DNA of 64,000 nucleotides from Escallonia rubra (lineage: Eukaryota > Streptophyta > Magnoliopsida > Escalloniales > Escalloniaceae), in the NCBI GenBank assembly GCA_033065855.1, contig JAVXUO010001289.1, positions 1 through 64,000 on the forward strand, in the 5' to 3' direction. Below, piece after piece: positions 35,694 to 43,934 of the stretch. Each line of letters opens with the position of its first letter. The first letter of the stretch is position 1. A program made the position numbers and the translations under genes. Below the pieces are notes generated by a model. That model made no database searches, was not told the DNA's origin, and saw nothing but the letters and a program-made list of their open reading frames with translations.

Positions 35694-36157
35694 ATGGCTT
35701 CTGATTCGTCGAGCAGCGAATTTGTAAGCAACATGCACCTTGTAGGCAGACACTTTTTCAAGGTCATGATGCCTGGTTTTGATACAGAACTCTTAGGCCA
35801 TCCCTCTTTCTCTGTGTTTTCGTGTGTGTTAAAAGTTTGATCTTTGGTTAAAAACTTACCTATTTTTTTATATTATGAATATGTTAGGACATACCGGTAG
35901 CCTTTTCCGATTGGCTTACCACACTTTATTTCGATTCAACTTTAACCAGCCGCAAGGGGTCATGGCATGTTAGAATTAAGATGAAGCGAGGCCAAGGTCA
36001 AATTTGTTTCGCAGAGGGTTGGAATGAATTCGTGCAGCAGCATGACCTCCATCTCGGGGACTTTGTACTCTTTGAACACACGGTAAACTGGAATTTTCAA
36101 GTGACGGTGTTTGATCAGAGCACTTGTGAAAAAACTTTCCCCAATGTTGAACCCTAA
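35694..36157 (+). CDS. B3-domain (REM-like) gene carried by the MULE
   Basis: A putative DNA-binding protein. Exon 1 starts at ATG 35694 (MASDSSSSEF) and reaches the first B3 strand GRHFFKVMMPGF. Exon 2, from 35888 after ...ATGTTAG, is open to TAA 36155-36157 and reads IPVAFSDWL, GSWHVRIK, ICFAEGWNEFVQ, HDLHLGDFVLFEH and FQVTVFD, the conserved order of a complete B3 fold. Donor position is uncertain (between about 35808 and 35822; a GTGTGT cluster); the exon 2 acceptor is phase 0. The GC-rich stretch 35560-35690 could be promoter or leader. Unlike the copy in the CACTA element, both exons lack stops. Just downstream, CCGTCGCTAAAAC and CCGTCGCCAAT (36292-36320) resemble CACTA subterminal words, hinting at how the gene arrived. 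Whether it is expressed is unknown. Confidence 0.72.
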
Positions 36158-36410
36158 ATTCTGTTATGAACAATTTTATGTTAATGTTCATTATTTTTCC
36201 GAATTTTAGGTTCTTAATTATGCCGTTTGAGAATTGTGATTGTTAATCGTACGTTTTTTTATTGTTAATCGATATTGAGATTGTTGATTCCGTCGCTAAA
36301 ACAATGTTTCCGTCGCCAATTTCTTAAAACAGAATTATCGTTGTCGGCTACAATGTCGACGGCGCAGCAGAAAGTCTGATCTCCACACTCAAAATTTTTT
36401 TGTTTCATGT

Positions 36411-36683
36411 ACGTCCGCTACACTGTGTAGCGGATGGCGCAACAGAAAGTCTGATCTCCACACTCAAAAAAATTTGTTTCATGTACGTCCGTTACACTGT
36501 GTAGCGGACGGCACATCAGAAAGTCTGATCTCCAACTTATTAAAAAAATTGTTTCCTGTACAGCGCAGTAGAAAGTCATCTACATCTGCTACACTTTATA
36601 GTGGATGACGCATCAGAAAGTCTGATTCCAACACTTCAAAAAAATTATGTTTCCTGTAGGTCTGCCACACTGTGTAGCGGACG
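36411..36683. repeat. four GTCCGC...GCGGAC palindromes after the B3 gene
   Basis: Copies at 36411-36436, 36486-36510, 36584-36609 (decayed) and 36660-36683, each followed by GACGCA-CAGAAA..GTCTGAT-type sequence, so the repeat unit is about 75-90 bp long rather than just the palindrome. Confidence 0.8.
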
Positions 36684-36949
36684 ACGCAACAGAAATTCCC
36701 AACACTTGGAAAATCGGAAGACGGGGTTCTCTTATTAGAATGACACGTGGATAAGTGCTAGTTGGTTAAAATATTGTTTCTCTCGTTTGAATTTAGGTAC
36801 CTCCCACTAGCCTCGGCCATTTCTTCCGCAAGTTGAAGCATGTAAAATCATTTTCTACGCAGTAACATCCGGTTATTTTCCATACGAATTTGGCACACAA
36901 CTTTCTTACACTGCTTAACATTACGCCTCGACATACTAAGTGAACGACG

Positions 36950-37153
36950 TTACGGCACAGGTGCTCTCAGCGTGGTGAGATCTTGGTGTAGTGCTTCTGA
37001 TTCCTTAACTCGATATGCCCATTCTCTTCGTAAACCTACATAATAATCTCTCGGATCCGTGTACTTCACTTCTTTGTAGTCGTCGTTCCTTTCACACAAC
37101 AACCACACAGTCTCACGTCCCCGATAACTAGAACTACCAGGAACTCCTGCCAT
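36950..37153 (-). CDS. unknown 67-aa ORF related to the 143-aa ORF
   Basis: No known family. Its second half (YTDPRDYYVGLRREWAYRV, ending LRAPVP) lines up with residues about 28-66 of the ORF at 37527 (SRYVNTLHAEWSYRM, ending MNIPIP): a conserved Y-Y/V-x2-L-x2-EW-x-YR pattern and a terminal P-x-P. It is shorter than its relative and may be a fragment or a first exon. It lies head-to-head with that ORF, 373 bp away. Confidence 0.4.
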   Translation of the reverse strand: MAGVPGSSSYRGRETVWLLCERNDDYKEVKYTDPRDYYVGLRREWAYRVKESEALHQDLTTLRAPVP

Positions 37154-37526
37154 TTAACTTAGGTACATCTAATGCGATGAGTATGGTTAACATATATAAA
37201 TAAGCCCACACACACACATACACAATATATTGGTGTGATAACTACACAATAGCCTGCCCATATCTGGTGAGAAGACAAGTTTCTGGACACTGACACCCTG
37301 CTTAATTAGTAGTTGGAGACAATAGCATGCCCATGTTAGTGAGAAGACACGTCTTTGGTGACAAGACAAGTCTCTGGTCTTTTGCATCGACTTGTCACAT
37401 CTCATAAAGTTGAACCTGTAGCATCTAATAAAGTGGTCCCGTTTCAAAATTTATGTAAGTACATGCATTGCATGAAGGGCAAAAGGCAAAGAGTGATATA
37501 CTCCCAGTTTCATAACAACTCTCGAA

Positions 37527-37958
37527 ATGTCATATACTCCACAAGATATTTTTGAAGCAATGGATCGTTACTGGGCGGGCGAAGATGAATTTTACTATTC
37601 TTTGCGTCCAAGTTTGCGTTACTCATCACGCTATGTCAATACATTACATGCAGAATGGTCTTATCGGATGAATGAATATGAGGTCTTAGTAGCTGATTCA
37701 CGGCGCATGAATATACCCATACCTCGACAAATGGCAATCAACATGCCTCGAATTACACACATGGAGCTTGAAAGGGCACTGCATCGAATACGTGAAGAAA
37801 ATAATAGAATGAGAGTTCGTCAAAGTAGACATAACTTACGTCGTATGTCACGTGATGCACATGAAGATGGCAACAACAATGAAGCACAAGTATACTGGAA
37901 CATGAGCTTCGAACTTGGATCTGTTTCCGATGCTCCAGTGTCAGATGAAGATGACTGA
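37527..37958 (+). CDS. unknown 143-aa ORF inside the giant MULE
   Basis: Unrecognised, but gene-like: a clean frame beginning MSYTPQDIFEAMDRYW, rich in charged and aromatic residues, with an arginine-rich predicted helix (ERALHRIREENNRMRVRQSRHNLRRM, residues about 88-113, not shown in full by domain) and a strongly acidic end (SDEDD). A related sequence on the opposite strand (36950-37153) suggests a small gene family travelling with this MULE. The basic helix plus acidic tail would fit a nucleic-acid- or chromatin-binding accessory protein, but that is a guess. It is followed directly by the tandem palindrome block. Confidence 0.5.
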   Translation: MSYTPQDIFEAMDRYWAGEDEFYYSLRPSLRYSSRYVNTLHAEWSYRMNEYEVLVADSRRMNIPIPRQMAINMPRITHMELERALHRIREENNRMRVRQSRHNLRRMSRDAHEDGNNNEAQVYWNMSFELGSVSDAPVSDEDD

Positions 37959-38039
37959 AGATGCTCTAATGTCACGCTGTGTCAACGATGCTGTTTCTTT
38001 GTAATTTAATCTTAAGACTCCAACTCTTAGAAATTTTCG

Positions 38040-38640
38040 ACCGTTCGCTATACTATGTAGCGGACGTCCCTGCAGAAATTCATTGGTGCTCTTTACGTCC
38101 GCTATACTATGTAGCAGACAGCCCTGCAGAAAGTCAGATATCCAACACTTAGTTTTTTTTTGTTCTCTCTACGTCCGCTATACTATGTAGCGGACGGCCC
38201 TGCAGAAAGTCAGATATCCAACACTTAGTTTTTTTTTGTTCTCTCTATGTCCGCTATACTATGTAGCGGACGGCCCTGTAGAAAGTCAGATATCCATTAC
38301 TTAGTTTTTTTTTTGGTTTAGCGGACGGCCTTGCAGAAAGTCAGATATCCAACACTTAGTTTTTTTTTTGGTTCTCTTTACGTCCGCTTTACTATGTAGC
38401 GGACGGCCCTGCAGAAAGTCATGTCTCCAATACTTAGTTTTTTTTGTTCTCTCTACGTCCGCTATACTATGTAGCGGACGGCCCTGCAGAAAGTCATGTC
38501 TCCAATACTTAGTTTTTTTTGTTCTCTTTACGTCCGCTTTACTATGTAGCGGACGGTCCTACAGAAAGTCAGATATCCAACACTTAATTTTTTTTTTGGT
38601 TCTCTCTACGTCCGCTTTACTATGTAGCGGACGGGCCTGT
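38040..38640. repeat. tandem block of nine palindrome-bearing units
   Basis: About nine units of 55-80 bp, each made of GTCCGCTATAC-T-ATGTAGCGGAC-type palindrome, the phrase CCCTGCAGAAAGTCA, then ..ATATCCAACACTTAG and a T-run leading to TTCTCTCTAC. Palindromes begin near 38042, 38096, 38171, 38247, 38320 (half only), 38380, 38455, 38530 and 38609. The block separates the convergent 143-aa ORF and the PMD-C48 gene. Confidence 0.92.
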
Positions 38641-38948
38641 AGAATCAAAGAAACCAAAACTAGCCAATTTTGTGGCCCTGAGCAATCTTAAAGCTCCAAC
38701 ACTGACCCACGCTTTGTTTCCCACTGTTCAAAGCAAATCACAAATTAGTCAATGAGCCAAAATGCTATCTCTGACCATAAATCAAACACTCAATTGATTT
38801 CAACACAACGATATCGGTCAGTCAAATCAATCGCATTTAACACCGATCAACTGATGTCAACACAAATCAATTCAAACCCGATGAATGAAGAACAACTTTC
38901 ATAAAGATAATATATGTTTATTAAAAAAGTGAATATAATGTTACAATG

Positions 38949-41900
38949 TCACTTGGGGACCTCATCTACTGCGAGATTCTCGTCATTACGCGGATTTACA
39001 ATAAACCTAATAGCTCTAGGCCGGTCTTTCATAATTTGCCAAGCTATCCTATACCTAAAGCCTTGTATGCATTCTCGGCTCCAGATAGTCTTTTCGAGGT
39101 TCTCAGACCGACAAATGTAATCCATGTACATGCAGACGAAGACGCCGCAGTCCGAGGAATTATGTTGCTTGAATTGGGCCTACGCCTCTTCAATCGGAAA
39201 AGGAGCTTCGGCCTGCGCGGTACACTCTCGTGACGCCTACCATTAACCAAGGCACCAAATAGATTCTGCGAGAAACATAATAAGCATTAAACATTAAACA
39301 TAGCAAACATAATAAGCATTAATCAGTTTTACAATATGCAAGTTACAATAAGAATTAAACAGGATCTTACCATGGCATCCAACTGGCCTATGCCTTTGTA
39401 CATGGTAATCATAGGCATCTCGGGCGTATCATAGTAGAGACTGTCGATGACTGATACGACCTTCTCTACTGGTTCATATAAAACCAAGTACCAGTGGGCA
39501 TTCCCTAAAAATGGGATTAGAAACACGTCGACAACACTTGCGGTCACTGGACTATCCCTAGCAAGATATGCTTGTAGGTTAGCGAACGGTCTTCACTGCG
39601 CCAGGGTTCTCCTCCCCCTTGAATCAACCCAGTCGTGCTAGTCTTATACTAGGATGCCATGAAAAAAAGCATCCAAGATAAAAATGTGCGGACCGATATT
39701 TAGCTGCTCCCGACCCCTTTGCCTCAGAATTTGCACGTAGTGCGAGATGACACCGTTGTCTAATCAAGCTCCCGGCACCAGCGAGGCCATTTCTGACCAC
39801 GAGCAATTGCAATCCAAGCACCCCGGGTGATCCACGTCATACGACACTCTGTCTTGGGGGGGCCCGCTAAAATAACGGGCTCGGATTAGCTCGCATTTAT
39901 GCGGCGTTAAGGGCCTGGCTGGATGCCCTTTCGGATATTACCCTCGAGGGTCGATCGGGGGATATAGCCCTCCTTCAGGGGGGGTCAACCGGCAAATATT
40001 GCCCTTTACCGGGGGGCAAGAGCAAGGGATATTGGCCTCCAATTTCTGGTTCGGCCGGCTGATAATGTCATTCGGAGGCCCTGGCCGGCTGATATTGCTC
40101 TCCGGCCATTTCTTCCGCCGACTGATATTGCCCTCCGAGGAGGTCAAACGAGGGATATTGCCCTCCGGGGGCGCCAAGTGGTCCCGCCTACGAGACAATA
40201 GGTAGTGCCTCAGAGAAACCGTAGTTTCTGAAAGGCCAGTCTTGCGTGACTTGACTCTGAGAGAGGGGTTGGGGTTCCGGGAACAAATTGAAGGAGGGGA
40301 CATTGTAATCGTCCCACGACACTTGAGCCTGTCATATCCCCGCTACAGAGGGACCACCAACTCCCTGGCTCACCCCTGAAGCCTGTCTCGAGGGATCACT
40401 GTATCCCTCACTGACGCCTGTATAACCCATTACCAGACTGAGGACAGAAAACTGTCCCGATGCTTGGCGCAAAAAATTCCCGCAGCCTAAAGCCAATGCA
40501 GCAGCCTGTTGACGAAGATCCTCACCCATTGCGCTCACCAGATCATTTCGCTCACTCAACTTCTGGAAGAATGCAAACGAGGCATTAACCTACATCCAAA
40601 GAGATAAAAATTAAGTAACTTCAATCAGACATTTATATTCATCAAATTCAATTAAGAACACTTGTTGGACAACTTACGAGATTGTATGCCATATGCTCAT
40701 CAATCTGACCCCTAGGGTGGTACTTCTCCCCGCGTTCAAAGTTTACTGGGGCTACTCTCCTCCGCGTGATGCGGTAGTACCAATCATCGTATTGTCAGCT
40801 GCCACTCTCCTCCGCGTTCAAAATGGCACATTGCTCGGTCTGGCAGCTGCCACTCTGCGACCTCAAAGTGGATCAGGGGTGTGCGCTGCAACACGGAGAG
40901 CGTGAAGACGAATGACTCTCCCACCCTTTGCGCCAAACGTATGTACGGTGCCCAACGCATTTGGCCCGGAGATAGACGGTCGTACTCCCCTCGATAGTAC
41001 GTAATGTTGTGATAGGGATCGACTCTCCTCGGGTAGTGGCTCTCCCTCCGGCTGTACTCCCAAGCACACAACCGATGCCACACTTTATTGGTTCCATCCC
41101 TATGCGTTGGTGCATCGATAGCAAGGTGTTCATAAGACCACACCTGAGAACAAGGGCAAATTATATTTATATCGTCGATTCAACAAAAAAAAAAACAATA
41201 ACGAAGACATGATTTATATGATATACCTGCAATAGCTAGAGACATGCACATATGGCTTTGGAGTCGGGCCTCGTTGCCTTGTGCAATGCTCGGTACAGAT
41301 ACGAAAGAACCGTTGCACCCCAAGCATAATCCCCAACCTCCCGCAGGTTACCCAACAACGGTAAATATTTCACGCTGACCATGTTCTTCGACGTCGTTGG
41401 GAATAAAATTGCCCCCATCACCCACAAGAGGAAGGCTTGTGTGTACATCACAAGCATCTCACCCGTATAGTTTTCCGGCAAAACCCTGTAGGTATCTACT
41501 AACCACTGCTAAATTGATCCTGGGGTATCGAAGTGAAGAAGTTCCTAGCGGTTCTCTTATTTGTTGCTTCTGACGGAGGAGCAATTACCGGCCACCCCGT
41601 CACCGGTAACCCTAAGATGAACCCTACATCTTTTAGGGTAATTGTCATATCTCCGAGCGGGAAATGAAACGCCACCTTTCAACAAGGGCACCTATTAAGT
41701 GCCGGTCAATGTGTTGAAAGATCTGCCCATGCGTGAAAATCCCAAACCCAATTCCACGCAGTATCCTTTTCTGGGACTTGTTCAATTTCCATGCTGTGAA
41801 CTCGTTAGATACTTCTACGGTGGTGAGAAGTTCTCTTTCCTACGAATTAATAAATACAATTTAAGCAAAACAAACGGTATACAACGTTCGTAAGAATAAG

Positions 41901-42009
41901 AAAGTTGATAAATAATGTATCTTACTCCACCATCCCATATGAACGTACTGATATGGTTGGCTTGGTCGTATAACACGGATGAATCTTCTGGTCCAGGGTT
42001 AAATTCCAT
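38949..42009 (-). pseudogene. PMD-C48 (plant mobile domain + ULP1-like protease) gene of the MULE
   Basis: Exon 1 from ATG 42009 (MEFNPGPEDSS...FIWDGG) ends at a GTAAGA donor. Exon 2 from about 41839 carries the plant mobile domain: LVERW, FHFPLGDMTITLKDVGFILGLPV, later YLPLLGNLREVGDYAWGATVLSYLYRAL, then a further exon near 41143 with VWSYEHLAI and Y-Y-R-GEYD. A low-complexity linker of 10-11-aa repeats follows (about 40190-39960). The C48 cysteine-protease end shows His in GNAHWYLVLYEP (about 39490), Asp in VIDSLYYD and Cys in KQHNSSDCGVFVC (about 39145), ending at 38949. The frame is broken in several places: a short deletion after VERW, a shift before WLVDTYRV, and stops before and within the C48 start. 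ULP1-type proteases remove SUMO or ubiquitin-like tags. In MULEs their role is unknown. Confidence 0.82.
39960..40190 (-). repeat. 30-33-bp tandem repeats in the PMD-C48 linker
   Basis: On the minus strand an open frame reads successive 10-11-residue units of the form x-E-G-N-I-x-R-L-x-P-P (six or seven units, for example PPEGNIPRLTS, SEGNISRRKKW, VKGNICRLTPP). At the DNA level the phrase ATATTGCCCTCCG recurs on the plus strand. Confidence 0.65.
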
Positions 42010-42471
42010 TTTTTGCAACTAAAATTATGAAAAAACCTTCTCAGTTTGGATTTTGATAATCGCTCGCAAAAATACGATCCTAGCACATGCATAATACATA
42101 TAACGCAATCACATGCATAATACATACAATGTTAGCATATACTCATATGTATAATAGATATATATACATACACGGAATCGGATTTTACAAACGCTAGCAC
42201 ATGAACAAATACATACATATATAAATTCTCATCGCTAGCACATGCTCAATGCATAATCAAAACCGCACATAAAACGCAATATTCATCACAACTATAGATT
42301 ACAAACATGTAAATGATTGATTTTGTGAACTTACGTGATCTATTAAGGTATTAAAGGTGTTCTTAAGAAGAAATTGCGCAGATCTGCTTGCCAACGCCGC
42401 TGGAAATATTTGTGAGTAGAAAGAATGGAGAATAGTGTCGTAGTTAGGGCTTTTTTGAATATATATTAAAT

Positions 42472-42797
42472 TTCCGCTATACAGTATCGCAGACCATTTT
42501 ACAACGTCCGCTTCACTATATCGCGGACTATTTATCAATAAAACACGTCCGCCACACTGTGTAGCGGACACTGTTGACGTGACAGATAAGGACAAGATAA
42601 TCGTCGTGGGGGTAAAGGACTGACGGGACAGTTCCTGACATGTGTTAGTCGAAAGGAAGTCCTCTACATTGTGTAGCGGACGTATTTTTCCTGACACATG
42701 TCAAGGCAAGAAATTCATCCACCGCACAGTGTAGCGGACATGGGAGGAGGGGCAAAATGGTAAAAAAAGACCATCCACGACACTATGTCGCGGACGA
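42472..42797. repeat. six GTCCGC...GCGGAC palindromes near the right end
   Basis: Copies at about 42472, 42504, 42546, 42660, 42717 and 42773, the last three lying inside the right terminal inverted repeat. Confidence 0.85.
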
Positions 42798-42909
42798 CTG
42801 ACAGTTTTTGAAAAAAAAAGATATGGGTCGTCCATCTTTTCAGGATGGACGGCCAGATCGCGTTTGCAAAATATCCCATTTTGCTAGCACTCTCAACGGA
42901 TCAGCTCCC
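42625..42909 (-). repeat. right terminal inverted repeat of the giant MULE
   Basis: Inverted match to 27386-27670. The outermost bases, reverse complemented, are GGGAGCTGATCCGTTGAGAG. A (TA)n tract follows directly. Confidence 0.88.
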
Positions 42910-42923
42910 ATATATATATATAT

Positions 42924-43680
42924 GGGGGAGATGATCCATTGACAGTACTGTGCATCTAAACTGTCCATCTTAGTACCTTGAACGGTCAAGATGATTTATA
43001 TTTCAACAAATTTTAGTCATCCGCCAGATTATCTACCGGACGTGCCATTTGACGTTATTGCCCCCCCCCCCCCCCCAAGCAAATGTTCTGTATATCTTGT
43101 TCATCTTCCGTATTCAGCTTCCAGACAAGCAAGACTTTTTTTAGATTTCTCCCTCAACTAAGCAACCACTTCACAAAATTGTCGCTGCCAATGTCGCACT
43201 CAAACCCATTACAACCCACCCTATTTTCCTTTTAACAACAGATACAAGAACAATGAAACGAAGAAAAAATAGAAGTAGAAGAAGAAGCAATTTCATTGAA
43301 TTATGTGATTTGTTTTTCACAGATCTGAGATCGGTCTCCATGTAATCTTCTCCAGGTTCTGTACGGTGGAGGTATGGTGGTTGTGGTGGTGCTTGGTCTG
43401 GTGTGCGGTGGTAAGGAGATAGGGGAGAGAGAGCTTCGGGAGAAATAGAGAGACGACATGAAAGGAAGAGGGGACAAAGGAAAAAGAGAGAGAAACGCAT
43501 ATGAGGAAGGGGGGATTGGGGCAAAAAAGTCATATGTTTCGTTCGCCACATAGTGTGGCGGACTTGGTAAAGAGAGTGAAAAAAAAAGTGAATCTTGACC
43601 GTCTATATAAAGCGTTTGGGCGGTCAGATCACAGCTTACAACTTAATTAAGTTGTCAGCGTTGTCAACGGATCAACTCCT
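42924..43680. mobile_element. small non-autonomous relative of the giant MULE
   Basis: Starts GGGGGAGATGATCCATTGACAG and ends, reverse complemented, AGGAGTTGATCCGTTGACAAC. Both resemble the giant MULE terminus, and (TA)n lies on both sides. It carries one GTTCGCCAC...GTGGCGGAC palindrome (43540-43563) of the same family. The interior includes a run of 16 C (43061-43076) and a GA-rich stretch with no recognisable gene. A 757-bp deletion derivative or satellite element of the same family is inferred. Confidence 0.65.
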
Positions 43681-43877
43681 TATATATATACACACACTAT
43701 AGTAAGCAACAAAGCGATGAACATATTTTCTTTTCGGAAAGAGAAGATATTTCAAAAATAGAAACCGATAAGTGAGAACAAACATAGGTCATAGGCGGGA
43801 CAATGTCGTTTCAGTTGTCCTCACAAAATTAAAAGAATCTATTATACATCTTCAATGGTTTAAAAATTACTATATGT

Positions 43878-43882
<5 letters not shown>

Positions 43883-43931
<49 letters not shown>
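43883..43931. repeat. (TA)n microsatellite at the L1 3' end
   Basis: About 24 TA units. It sits where the 3' tail of the minus-strand LINE is expected. Confidence 0.9.

Positions 43932-43934
<3 letters not shown>

Larger units (their letters stand above)
27386..42908 (+). mobile_element. giant 15.5-kb MULE with FAR1-like transposase and cargo genes
   Basis: Terminal inverted repeats of about 285 bp start (G)GGAGCTGATCYGTTGAGAG and include GCTAGCAAAATGGGATATTT and GGCCGTCCATCCTGAAA on both arms. Outside both ends lies (TA)n, so a 9-bp duplication ATATATATA is compatible but cannot be separated from the microsatellite. Contents in order: transposase (+, split by a CACTA insertion), B3-domain gene (+), two related unknown ORFs (- and +), a tandem palindrome block and a PMD-C48 protease gene (-). 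MULEs carrying ULP1-type proteases are known (the Kaonashi group). The combination with PMD, a B3 gene and the palindrome family is what stands out. The transposase has stops, so this copy is probably not autonomous now. Confidence 0.9.

Noticed and set aside
38040-38640. CRISPR-like array of repeats and spacers
   Set aside because: A plant genome, and the 'spacers' are themselves repeated. It is a minisatellite with palindromes.
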